From Deltaproteobacteria bacterium (GTDB taxonomy: Bacteria > Myxococcota_A > UBA9042): 64,000 nt of DNA. The stretch spans positions 62,001-126,000 of the forward strand of contig JACKFC010000003.1 of the NCBI GenBank assembly GCA_020632665.1, given 5' to 3'. Under the pieces are notes generated by a model, which saw nothing but the letters and a program-made list of their open reading frames with translations, did no database searches and was not told the DNA's origin. A program made the translations under genes and the position numbers. Each line of letters begins with the position of its first letter. Position 1 is the stretch's first letter. This document shows, piece after piece, positions 19,250-27,101 of this stretch.

Positions 19250-20079
19250 GCGATCGGCCCCTGCGCCTCGGCCTGATCGGCCAGGGGATCGGCCACTCCC
19301 TCTCGCCCATGCTGCACCGCGTCGGCCTCGCGGCGTTGGGCCTCGCCGGGGAGTATGTCCTCTTCGAGGCGCCGGCGGAGGCGGATCTCGATCGGGTCGT
19401 CGGGGAGCTGCGCGCCGGCGCGATCGACGGGGCCAACGTCACCACACCGTACAAACGAGCCGCGGCGCAGCGATGTGACGAAGCTCCGCCAGACGGAGCC
19501 CCCATCAACACGCTCTGGCGCGACGCACAGGGTCGGCTGGTCGGCAGCAGCAGCGACGGGCCCGGGCTCTGCCTCGCGCTGCGCCGTCGCGGCGTCGTAC
19601 TCGCGGCTCGTCGGGTGGCGATCCTCGGCACCGGCGGCGCAGCAGAATCGGTCGGCCTCGGGTTGCGCGCGGCCGGGGCGGAGCTCGTCGCCGTCGTCGG
19701 ACGTCGGCCCGCCGCCGCAGAGCTGGTCGCTGGCCGGCTGGGCGCGCAAGCGCTGCGTTGGGATGCCCCGCCGCCGATGGCGGTCGACCTGCTGGTGCAT
19801 GCGACCCGAATCGGACACGGCGGGCGCGCCGACGACGCCGGGCTGGCGCGGCTGCATCCGGCATGGTGGGCTGGCGCGCGGGCGGCGGTGGACTTGGTCT
19901 ACGCGACCGAATCGACGGCGTTCGAGCGCTTCGGCATGGCCCGAGGCGCCAACGTCTTGGGCGGCATCGGCGGCGAGATGCTGGCTGCGCAGGCGGCGAT
20001 CAGCTTGGGTTGGTGGACCGGACATCGGCCACCCTTCGACGCCATGCGCGCCGCGCTGCTCGCTACCAGGAATACATGA
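19246..20079 (+). CDS. aroE: shikimate dehydrogenase family protein
   Basis: 277 residues from GTG overlapping the ribF stop. The substrate site is intact: GHSLSPMLH at residues 16-24, NVTTPYK with the catalytic Lys70, INTL at 87-90 and the second catalytic Asp104 in SSSDGPG. The nucleotide-binding loop is LGTGGAAESVGLGL (about 127-140), and HATRIGHGG stands where the family has NTTxxG. It should reduce 3-dehydroshikimate to shikimate with NADPH in aromatic amino acid synthesis. The SSSDGPG variant of the usual GxNTDGxG loop leaves open a quinate/shikimate dehydrogenase-like paralogue. The 3' end overlaps by 17 bases the convergent beta-barrel-like gene. Confidence 0.85.
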   Translation: MSDRPLRLGLIGQGIGHSLSPMLHRVGLAALGLAGEYVLFEAPAEADLDRVVGELRAGAIDGANVTTPYKRAAAQRCDEAPPDGAPINTLWRDAQGRLVGSSSDGPGLCLALRRRGVVLAARRVAILGTGGAAESVGLGLRAAGAELVAVVGRRPAAAELVAGRLGAQALRWDAPPPMAVDLLVHATRIGHGGRADDAGLARLHPAWWAGARAAVDLVYATESTAFERFGMARGANVLGGIGGEMLAAQAAISLGWWTGHRPPFDAMRAALLATRNT

Positions 20080-20701
20080 CGGCGCCGTAGGGGATCGGCA
20101 CCAGCCAGTCGAACCCCTGATCGTCCCAAGTCGCGGTGAGCATCAGGTCGAGCGAGAAGCTGAAGCCGTGGCGCATGATCGCGCCGAATTCGAAGCCGAT
20201 GCCTGCGCCGATGCCGGTCGTGTTCTCGGTCTTGGCGGTGGTCGTCTTGGTCGTCGTCGTCCCGGTGCAGTCGGTGCCGACGCACGGCGCGGCCGAGACG
20301 GCGTCGGAGAAGGTCGCGTCACGACTGAAGAACGTCGAGGCGATTCCGACCACCCGCAGCGCCGTGGTCGTCGGCATCAGGCTCAGCGAGTTGTTGCGCT
20401 GCCACATCACCAAATAGTGGCCGACCGAGATGCCGAACATCATCGCCAGAAAGTCGCCGCGATCGGCGACCAGGGGCAGGATATTGGCCTGGATATAGGT
20501 GTCGCCGAGGTATTTGCGGTAGGCAAAGCCGGAAGCTCCGGGGTACCCGCCGCACAAGCCCAGGGCATGGCTGTTGCGCTGGACCTGCTGCTCGTGGCCG
20601 CGGACCAAGCCCTGCGCCGCACCGGTCTGCGGCACGGCGAGCGCCGCCGCGGCGAGGAGCAGCGCTGTCGTGGCGCGAAGGATCGTCGTACGAAACGTCA
20701 T
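20063..20701 (-). CDS. predicted outer-membrane beta-barrel-like protein, smaller paralogue
   Basis: 212 residues. Signal peptide with cleavage near GAAQ-GL. It shares with its upstream neighbour the blocks HALGLCGGYPGASGFAYRKYLGD, xxVxxxSTFF and GIGFEFGAIMRHGFSFSLDL, and ends MYSW, an aromatic last residue as in outer-membrane barrels. A Thr/Lys-rich loop with two Cys (CVGTDC) lies in the middle. Function unknown. It starts 15 bases after its paralogue, so it is the last gene of that operon. Confidence 0.75.
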   Translation of the reverse strand: MTFRTTILRATTALLLAAAALAVPQTGAAQGLVRGHEQQVQRNSHALGLCGGYPGASGFAYRKYLGDTYIQANILPLVADRGDFLAMMFGISVGHYLVMWQRNNSLSLMPTTTALRVVGIASTFFSRDATFSDAVSAAPCVGTDCTGTTTTKTTTAKTENTTGIGAGIGFEFGAIMRHGFSFSLDLMLTATWDDQGFDWLVPIPYGAVMYSW

Positions 20702-20716
20702 CTGCGTCCTCCTGGG

Positions 20717-21511
20717 CTACCAGCTGTACATCAGCGCGAGCGCCGGAAGCGGCCACAGCTGCTGAAGTCCGTTCTGATCGAACATCGCGGTCAGCGCCAG
20801 GTCGAGGCTGACAGAGAAGCCCGGCCGCATGATCGCGCCGAACTCGAAGCCGATGCCGATGCCCGCCGAGATCCAATGTGTCTTGCTGATCTCGTTGACC
20901 TCCTTGGTCGAGCGAGCGCAGCTCTGGGTCGCGGTGTCGACGCAGTTCGGGTTGACCTTCAGGTCGTCGAAGAAGGTGTCCGTGGTCCGGTCGTAAAGGT
21001 AAGAGACGCCACCGACCAGACGCAACGCCGAAGTGTCGGGCAGGACAGAGGCGCGGCGGTCTTCGTGCCAGACGAGCAGATATTGCGCCGCCGAGAGACC
21101 GCCCCAGACCGTGGCGTCCTTGCCGCGGTTCGTGATCATCGCGAAGAGCACGCCCTGCAACATCGTATTGCCGATGTAGCGGCGGTAGGCGAATCCCGAA
21201 CCGGGAGCGAGGCCGCCCGAGATGCCGAGCGCGTGCCGGTTGGTCTGCTCCTGCACACGGTGGCCGCCCATGTCCGGCTGCTGTTGCTGCTGCTGCGGCT
21301 GGACCGGAGGCTGCGCCATCGGCGCCGGCGGCTCCATCGGCTCGGGCTCGGGCGCTTGCTCGACCTGCGGTGCCGGCGCCGCCTCGGGTGCCGGTGCCGG
21401 CGCTGGTTGTGGCATCGGCTCGGGTGCCGGCTGCGCGGTCGCCGCGCTGGTCGAGAAGAGGACGGCCACCGCCAATCCTGCTGCGTACAAACGAAGTGTG
21501 CCCGCTGTCAT
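20717..21511 (-). CDS. predicted outer-membrane beta-barrel-like protein with Pro/Gln-rich linker
   Basis: 264 residues. Signal peptide ending SAATA-QP, then about 60 residues of Pro/Ala/Glu and a run of Gln (residues about 30-90) that looks like a periplasmic spacer. The C-terminal domain is paralogous to the downstream gene (HALGISGG, FAYRRYIGN, GIGFEFGAIMRPGFS) and also ends MYSW. A GGAGG site 5 bases before ATG 21511 decides the start against longer in-frame options. It follows the HxsB-like gene by 139 bases on the same strand; whether it belongs to the modification locus or is a separate unit is open. Confidence 0.75.
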   Translation of the reverse strand: MTAGTLRLYAAGLAVAVLFSTSAATAQPAPEPMPQPAPAPAPEAAPAPQVEQAPEPEPMEPPAPMAQPPVQPQQQQQQPDMGGHRVQEQTNRHALGISGGLAPGSGFAYRRYIGNTMLQGVLFAMITNRGKDATVWGGLSAAQYLLVWHEDRRASVLPDTSALRLVGGVSYLYDRTTDTFFDDLKVNPNCVDTATQSCARSTKEVNEISKTHWISAGIGIGFEFGAIMRPGFSVSLDLALTAMFDQNGLQQLWPLPALALMYSW

Positions 21512-21650
21512 CGAATCCTCCAGGCGCCTGCCGTCCGTCATGGTAGACCGCGCCGCCGGAATTGCCAGAGAAGCGGCGTGACGGCCAGCGCCACGCCGAT
21601 TCCCTCGATCCGGCCGCACCCGCACGCGGGCGCTGCTGCGAATCCTCGGC

Positions 21651-23180
21651 TCAGATCGGGCCGCGTTCCTGCAGGAAGTGCTCCTGCGGCCGGTTGGTCG
21701 TCCAGCGGCGGAACATCTCCATCTCCTCGGCGTCGGCGTTCTTCAGCCGGTAGGCGAGGAAATCGAAGATCGACTTGTGCTTGCGGCACCAGGTCGAGTC
21801 GCGCATCCGGCCACCGATCGTGCCCTGGGTCTTGTAGTTGTACTCGGGTTGCTGACCGCAGTACGGCTTATAGGCGCAGGAGACGCAGTCGGGCTGGGTC
21901 TCGTTGGTGCTCGCGATGACCAACGCCCGGGTGGTGGCGTTGGTCATGAGCTCCTCGTACGTATTGTCGAGGCTGCCGATCATGAAGGCATTGTCGCCCA
22001 TCGCCGCGACCATCCGGCCCTCGTCCGAGGAGAAGATGGTGCCGTCCGGGTGGTAGCCGAGTTGGCCGATGACCGCGCCGCCCGGCGTCCGCAGGTCGAG
22101 GTAGTTCGGCTCGTAGTCGGCGATCATCTTCGAAAGCATGATCGCGGCGTTGCGCTCCATCACCTGCACGCCCTGCTTGTTCAGCTCGATGATGTACTCC
22201 ACCGCTTCCATGTAGAAGCGCATGAAGTCGTCCATCGAGTAGCCGAGCTGGCGCACCGAACGGGCGGCGAAGCCGAAGGGATCGAGCTTGCGCAGGAAGA
22301 GCGCGCGGCAGCCGAGGCCGACGAAGGTGTCGACGATATCCTTGGCCCGCCCGAGCAGCGGACGGGTGATCGTCGGCAGCGCCTCGACGCGGTAGAGGTT
22401 CGGATCGAGCCCCTGCGCGACGTAGCGCTCGTTGATCGTCTTCATCCAGCCGGTCGTGGTCTGGAAGCCGTTGCCGTCCTTCCAGGGCCGCTGCGCGTTG
22501 TGCGCATCCTCGGGGCCGTCGATGCTGGTGCAGATTTGCACCCGGCGGTCGATGAGGTACTCGAGCTTCTCGTCGTCGAGCAGGGTCAGGTTGCTGACCA
22601 ACGAGAACGAGAGCGCCTTGCCAGCCAACGCGTTGGTCTGCCGAGCATACTCGACGATGTGCTGAAGCACTTCCCAGTTCGCCAGCGGCTCGCCGCCTTG
22701 GAACTCGATGGTCAGGCCGGGGCTGGTGGTGCGGAAGGCCATGTCGACGGCGCGTTCGGCGACCTCGATCGACATGTCGGTGTCCTTGCGGTGCATGCCG
22801 ACGATGCTGCTGTGGCAGTAGGTGCAGCCGAAGTTGCACCGGCCGGTGAGCACGAAGGCGTGCAGGGTCGGCCCGTAGTGCAGGAAGCGGTGTTTGCCGG
22901 CCCAACGGGTGGCCTGCGCCGCCTTGTCGATCTCGGCCGCGATGAAGTTCCGCTCCTTGAGGCGCTCGTAGAGGCCGTCGCCCGGGGTCGCGTCACCCTC
23001 GGCGAGGCGACGCAGCTCGTCGGGCTGCAGAACGATCCAATCCCCGAGCGGGTTGCTGACGAAGAAGGCTCCGTCCACCGCGCGGAAGTTGAACGGGACC
23101 GCGAAATTCGGGTCGACCTTGCGAAGGCGAACGACGTCCGCGAGGTCGATGCTGTTCGCGCCGGCAGCGAAGGTAATCAT
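21651..23180 (-). CDS. hxsB: HxsB-like radical SAM/SPASM maturase
   Basis: 509 residues. The radical SAM cluster motif CNFGCTYC gives Cys115, Cys119 and Cys122. EFQGGEPLANW at 159-169 is the SAM-binding GGEP region. Several stretches agree with what I know of the His-Xaa-Ser system maturase HxsB: DMSIEVAERAVDMAF, TIEFQGGEP, SNLTLLDD, SIDGPEDAHN, LFLRKLDPFGFA, FSSDEGRM, and the C-terminal auxiliary-cluster Cys set at 432, 435, 441 and 465 (CVSCAYKPYC, TWC). It should cleave SAM reductively and modify a peptide or small protein. The ATG overlaps the stop of the preceding small HxsD-like gene (ATGA), so the two are coupled. No HxsA-type substrate with His-Xaa-Ser repeats is visible nearby. Confidence 0.82.
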   Translation of the reverse strand: MITFAAGANSIDLADVVRLRKVDPNFAVPFNFRAVDGAFFVSNPLGDWIVLQPDELRRLAEGDATPGDGLYERLKERNFIAAEIDKAAQATRWAGKHRFLHYGPTLHAFVLTGRCNFGCTYCHSSIVGMHRKDTDMSIEVAERAVDMAFRTTSPGLTIEFQGGEPLANWEVLQHIVEYARQTNALAGKALSFSLVSNLTLLDDEKLEYLIDRRVQICTSIDGPEDAHNAQRPWKDGNGFQTTTGWMKTINERYVAQGLDPNLYRVEALPTITRPLLGRAKDIVDTFVGLGCRALFLRKLDPFGFAARSVRQLGYSMDDFMRFYMEAVEYIIELNKQGVQVMERNAAIMLSKMIADYEPNYLDLRTPGGAVIGQLGYHPDGTIFSSDEGRMVAAMGDNAFMIGSLDNTYEELMTNATTRALVIASTNETQPDCVSCAYKPYCGQQPEYNYKTQGTIGGRMRDSTWCRKHKSIFDFLAYRLKNADAEEMEMFRRWTTNRPQEHFLQERGPI

Positions 23181-23440
23181 GCTGCACCTCCAGCGGCGCC
23201 GGGGGTCCGACGCTTCCGCTCGATCGTGTGGACGAGCGCGAAATTGCAGAACTCGCCAGCGAGGTCGCCGTCGACCTCGGGGTCCAGATTGGTGACCTGG
23301 ACCAGGTAGTAGTCACCGTCGCGCGTCATCTCGAACGAGGCAAAGTCCTCGAAGACCTTGATCGCGTCGCGGATGGCCTGCGCCATATAGGTCGATTTGT
23401 GCAGCCGGATCGTGCCGTCGCCGCCGGTTGGGCTCGTCAT
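23177..23440 (-). CDS. small HxsD-like protein
   Basis: 87 residues from ATG 23440, chosen for the GAGGAGG site 6 bases upstream. The core runs TIRLHKSTYMAQAIRDAI, then a beta pair ending YYLVQV, then LAGEFCNFALVHTIERKR. The last block matches LSGEFGNELLSQALRRKI in the neighbouring HxsD-like protein, so the two are diverged paralogues. It overlaps the HxsB-like gene by 4 bases. It could be a peptide-binding partner for the maturase or itself the modified protein; the Ala/Gly-rich tail (TPGAAGGAA) is the only tail-like segment. The function is inference. Confidence 0.75.
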   Translation of the reverse strand: MTSPTGGDGTIRLHKSTYMAQAIRDAIKVFEDFASFEMTRDGDYYLVQVTNLDPEVDGDLAGEFCNFALVHTIERKRRTPGAAGGAA

Positions 23441-23460
23441 CGCACCCTCCTCTTCGCGGC

Positions 23461-23919
23461 TTACGCGTTGTCCGACTTGTCCTTCTTGAATTTCTCTTCC
23501 CACGGAACCGCGATGCCCAGCGGGTCGTCGAGGAAGTCCAGGTCGTCGTCTTCTTCCTCCACCACGAAGTCGGTCGGCATGGTCGCGCCGGCCGCGCCGG
23601 CGATCGCGGTGGTCACGATCTCTTCGATGATCGCCCCGTTCTGCTTGACGATCTTGCGGCGCAGCGCCTGGCTCAGCAGCTCGTTGCCGAACTCACCCGA
23701 GAGCGCCTGCAAGCCGATCTCGTCCAGCGCCGACTTGCCGCGCAGGTGGACCAAGTAGCGCCCGCCCTTGCCAGACTCCTTGTCGAGCAGGACGTAGCAA
23801 CGGTCGATCAGCGCGTAGGCGGCGCCGTAGACGACGTCGAGCGGATAAATCCCGCCGTCGAGCGCGAGCGTCGCGGTCGACGTCGCGGCGTCGAAGGATT
23901 CGATATTGTGACTGGCCAT
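23461..23919 (-). CDS. hxsD: HxsD-family protein with acidic C-terminal tail
   Basis: 152 residues. LDGGIYPLDVVYGAAYALID, RCYVLLDKESG and EFGNELLSQALRRKIVKQNG follow the pattern of HxsD, the small conserved member of the His-Xaa-Ser radical SAM systems (usually about 100 residues). Here about 40 extra residues follow, dominated by VEEEDDDLDFLDD and a Lys-rich end. Cytoplasmic; no signal peptide. It starts with ATG after GAGGAG and stops 20 bases before the second small HxsD-like gene. The acidic tail could bind a partner or be the modification target; neither is shown by sequence alone. Confidence 0.75.
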   Translation of the reverse strand: MASHNIESFDAATSTATLALDGGIYPLDVVYGAAYALIDRCYVLLDKESGKGGRYLVHLRGKSALDEIGLQALSGEFGNELLSQALRRKIVKQNGAIIEEIVTTAIAGAAGATMPTDFVVEEEDDDLDFLDDPLGIAVPWEEKFKKDKSDNA

Positions 23920-24028
23920 CGCGGTGGCTCCTCTGGCGATCGTTCGCCGCTGCTGGTTTTCCGGGGGATGCGCTCGGCTGCTCAGCTTCCTGGCGGCCCC
24001 GAAAGATGCGCGCCCGGGCGCTCCGACG

Positions 24029-26032
24029 TCAAGCGTCGGGCTGGTCGCCGGGGCTCTTCCCCAGCCGGGTCGCGTCGATCGCGACGCGCACGCGCGCGTC
24101 GGGCCGATGCTTGCCGATGATCTGATCGCGCTCGCGACGGCCGCGCTTGGCCGTCGCTTCCTTCAGGACCTCGGTGATGTCCTCGAACGACCCGGCGTCC
24201 GGGAGCTCCTGCCCACTCTGGTCGAGCGGACGCAGCATCCGGAAGCCGTGCTCGCGCAAGTAGTTGACCTGGCTGCCACGGCAGTTGTCCTGCAAGGCGC
24301 AGCGGTAGCACCGCAGCGATTTCGCGTAGTACTCGTGCTCGATATAGTGGTGCACGTAGCGGTCGAGGTCGAGGTCGCCGCCGCGGTCGAGCAGGTTCGC
24401 GTCGAGCAGCTCGTGGTCGTGCGGCTCGACGTCGCCACCCGCGACGCAGCGCGGCACGTTCTTCAGCCGGACGCCGGCGTCGGCGAGCCGTCGCAACGTG
24501 GCCGGCGGCGGGTCGTGCTCCTGCGATTCGGAGAGGAATTGGTGGTTCGGCAAGCAGCCGACCAGCCGGCCCTGCCAAGCCTTGATCGTCGAGGGCCGCG
24601 CGAGCAGCCACGCCGCGAGGGCCTTGTCGAGCCGGACCTCGACCGTCAGGTGCTCCGGCAGCCGCTGCTTGCCGACCAGGACCGCAGCGGCATCTTCCAC
24701 CGTGCGCACCACGACGCGGTCGACGCGGCCGAGCGGGCCGTCCTCAGCCCAGTTCGCCTGCGACCAATCCGCGCCGTCGTCGAGCCGGACCGCGACCGGA
24801 GCCGAATCGTGACCGAGTTGGGGCAGGGCACCGGCGATGGCGTCGACGTCCGGTCCCTCGAGCCAGACGCGCTCGGGCCGCTGAGCCCGGAAGACCCGCT
24901 CGGCGTCAGGGCTGACGAAGGCGTGCCGGGTGTCGAGCCGAACATGTTGGAAACGCGAGCCAATCAGCGCCTCGCGGTAGGGGAACATCGTGCTGCGGCA
25001 GGCGCCGTCGAGGAAGCAATAGTCGCAGCGCTCGCCCCAACAATCGGGCTCCAGGCCGCGCTTGAGGTAGCCCTCGAAGTTGTGCCGTCCGCCGTCGAAC
25101 TCGTAGAAGAGCTTGTGCGGATCCTGGATCAACTTCTCGAAATCTTCGAGGTATTGCACCGGCAGGCGGTTGGTCCAGAGGTAGACGCCAGGCTTGTTGG
25201 CCCAAACCCAGGCACGCCGGAAGTAGGGCACCGCATCGTTGAGGTCGAAGAAGAGGCTGTGACGATGCTCGTCGAAGCCGCGACCGAACGGGATGATGTG
25301 CAGCAGGTCGAACTCACGGATCCCCATATTGTAGTAGTACTCGAGGATCTCGGGCAGGTGCTTGTAGTTCTGCTTGTTGATCACGACGTCGACGTTGACC
25401 ACGACGCGACCGGTATCCTGCAGGTTCTTCATGCCCTTCACGCCGGTGACGAACGCCCCGGGCGTGCCGGTGAGCTTGTCTTGCAGATAGGCGGTGTGGC
25501 CGTGCAGCGAGACCGTGGCCTCGTCCAGGCCGGCCTCTGCGGCTTTGCGGGCGAATTTCTTGTACGAGAACATCATCCCGTTGGTCACGGTCTGGATCCA
25601 CTCGTAGCCGACTTCCTTGCCGTAGCGGATCAGCTCCAGGTAGTCCGGGTGCACGCTCGCCTCGCCGCCCGACAAGATCAGCCGCTCGCGTCCGAGCCGG
25701 CGTCCGAGCGCGATGTACGCCTTGAGCGAATTCGTATCGATCATCGACCCGTCTTGGTTCATCGAGTCGAGGCAGAAGGTGCAGCGCTGGTTGCAGACGC
25801 GGGTCACGCGGACCCAATGCCGCTTGTGCTTGACCGCTGCTTCCTTCACCGCGTCCTTGTCCTCGCCGTCGTCGCTGCCGCCGTCGCGAAGGCCGGCCGT
25901 CTCGGGCAGCGCCTCCATCCGCGCCGCGCCGCCCGTCTCGGACTGCTGCGCGTGTTCGAGCGCGCGGGCCTCGTCGCGGGTCAGGACGCCTTGGCGCACC
26001 AAATCTTCGATGTCGATCTCGACCTCAGTCAT
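24029..26032 (-). CDS. large radical SAM protein with two C-terminal Cys clusters
   Basis: 667 residues from ATG 26032. Residues 1-65 are a charged helical region (LVRQGVLTRDEARALEHAQQ). CNQRCTFC gives the cluster Cys 80, 84 and 87, and LILSGGEAS at 118-126 is the SAM motif. The TIM-barrel part runs to about 300. A first Cys set follows at 331, 336, 339 and 345 (CWGERCDYCFLDGAC). Residues about 370-600 look like a second, degenerate barrel half with a second Cys set at 529, 575, 578 and 584 (CYRCALQDNC). This second set resembles the one in the upstream cluster-less protein. It overlaps that gene by 8 bases and precedes the HxsD-like gene by 109 bases. It stands where HxsC would be expected but is much longer than a typical HxsC, so I do not call it HxsC. 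Confidence 0.78.
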   Translation of the reverse strand: MTEVEIDIEDLVRQGVLTRDEARALEHAQQSETGGAARMEALPETAGLRDGGSDDGEDKDAVKEAAVKHKRHWVRVTRVCNQRCTFCLDSMNQDGSMIDTNSLKAYIALGRRLGRERLILSGGEASVHPDYLELIRYGKEVGYEWIQTVTNGMMFSYKKFARKAAEAGLDEATVSLHGHTAYLQDKLTGTPGAFVTGVKGMKNLQDTGRVVVNVDVVINKQNYKHLPEILEYYYNMGIREFDLLHIIPFGRGFDEHRHSLFFDLNDAVPYFRRAWVWANKPGVYLWTNRLPVQYLEDFEKLIQDPHKLFYEFDGGRHNFEGYLKRGLEPDCWGERCDYCFLDGACRSTMFPYREALIGSRFQHVRLDTRHAFVSPDAERVFRAQRPERVWLEGPDVDAIAGALPQLGHDSAPVAVRLDDGADWSQANWAEDGPLGRVDRVVVRTVEDAAAVLVGKQRLPEHLTVEVRLDKALAAWLLARPSTIKAWQGRLVGCLPNHQFLSESQEHDPPPATLRRLADAGVRLKNVPRCVAGGDVEPHDHELLDANLLDRGGDLDLDRYVHHYIEHEYYAKSLRCYRCALQDNCRGSQVNYLREHGFRMLRPLDQSGQELPDAGSFEDITEVLKEATAKRGRRERDQIIGKHRPDARVRVAIDATRLGKSPGDQPDA

Positions 26033-26927
26033 CGGACTCTCCCCTCGGACGCGGACGCTGGCTGCGTGGCGGCTGGTCGACCCTGGCGTGAAGGGCGACC
26101 GCGCCGAATGCCGTGAGCGTCGCCGCGCTCGGCTTCGCACAATGCGCCGCCCACCGGCAGCTCTCGCAGGCCGGCGCGCCGTTGTCGCTAGAATCGTTGT
26201 CGAACGCTGGCGCATTGCGGCGCGCGTCGATCTGCAGCTCCGGTCCGTTCACCTCGACTGCGCGGGCCGCCTGCTCTTGCAGAAGGCACGCCGGCATCCC
26301 GACAACCGTCACCTCGCGTCGCGCCGCCGAAGCGAGGGCGGTGGCCTTGCGGACGAACGGCGCGGTCAACGCCGGGTTGGCCCAGAGCATCGCCGGGAGC
26401 GCTTCTGGGGCACGAATCTCGAACGCGGGCACGCCGAGCGGCAGGGTCCGCGCGACCAGTTGGTCGAGGCCGCGGTAGGTCGGCCGGAGAACGGGCAGGA
26501 CGACGCGGACCCGAAGCCCGGCGCCGCGCGCTGCGCGGATCCCGCGCAGCGTACGCTGCTGTGCGCCGGCTTGCCCTGCGATCCAATCGTGCGCATCGGC
26601 GTCTGCGCCGTACAGCGGAACGACGATGCCGTCGACGCCCAGGCTGCGGAGTTGTCGTGCCAGCTCGGGGCGGGCGAGTGGGACGCCGCTGGTCTCGATC
26701 TCGATGGTCCGGGCGCCGGCCGCCCGGGCTGCCGCGACCCAGGCGGGCAGCCCCCCGGCGGCGAGGACCTCACCGTCGCCGAAGCGGATGGCGCCCGCGC
26801 CGAGTTCCACGGCCCGGCGCACCGCGGCGTCGACATCGACGCCGCCTTCGTCGGCGAGATCCGGCCTCGTCAGCCCTGGCAGGGCGAGCGGTCTCGGGCT
26901 TGCGGTCAGGATGCGGGCGCTACGCAA
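26025..26927 (-). CDS. radical-SAM-like protein lacking the CX3CX2C cluster motif
   Basis: 300 residues from TTG 26927 (GGAG 8 bases upstream). The body looks like a radical SAM barrel: AIRFGDGEVLAAGGLPAW at about 47-64 sits where GGEP occurs, then alternating strands (TIEIETSG, DGIVVPLYG, RVRVVLPVLR, FEIRAPEALP). The N-terminal cluster Cys are absent. An in-frame stop at 26988-26990 lies only 20 codons upstream and the codons between encode no Cys, so a wrong start does not explain it. The C-terminus keeps C214 in GMPAC and CESCRWAAHC (254, 257, 263), like an auxiliary-cluster domain. Probably a non-catalytic partner of the large radical SAM protein, whose gene overlaps its end by 8 bases. 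First gene of the minus-strand modification locus. Confidence 0.72.
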   Translation of the reverse strand: MRSARILTASPRPLALPGLTRPDLADEGGVDVDAAVRRAVELGAGAIRFGDGEVLAAGGLPAWVAAARAAGARTIEIETSGVPLARPELARQLRSLGVDGIVVPLYGADADAHDWIAGQAGAQQRTLRGIRAARGAGLRVRVVLPVLRPTYRGLDQLVARTLPLGVPAFEIRAPEALPAMLWANPALTAPFVRKATALASAARREVTVVGMPACLLQEQAARAVEVNGPELQIDARRNAPAFDNDSSDNGAPACESCRWAAHCAKPSAATLTAFGAVALHARVDQPPRSQRPRPRGESDD

Positions 26928-27031
26928 GGGAACAACTCCGGTGCCGAAGCGGTTCCCCGCTGGCTGGCGGATGCTATGCGTCTCGGCTCATTCCTTCAAC
27001 GAGGCGACGTCTGCGCCGGGCGAGCCTGCGA

Positions 27032-27060
27032 TTGACGCTCGCCCACCCCCTCTCTACCCT
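27032..27060 (+). promoter_or_regulatory. sigma70-type promoter of the lspA-lgt-cdsA-lipB operon
   Basis: TTGACG (27032-27037), spacer of 17, TACCCT (27055-27060), 42 bases before the lspA ATG. It lies in the divergent gap between lspA and the radical SAM locus. Consensus-like spacing and -35 make this the best promoter candidate in the window. Confidence 0.55.
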
Positions 27061-27101
27061 CCGCGACCCGCCGTGGGCGGGAGCCGTGCACGGAGCCCTC
27101 G

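Noticed and set aside
24029..26032. calling the large radical SAM protein HxsC
   Set aside because: Twice the expected length and different Cys arrangement; remembered HxsC motifs were not matched beyond the general radical SAM core.
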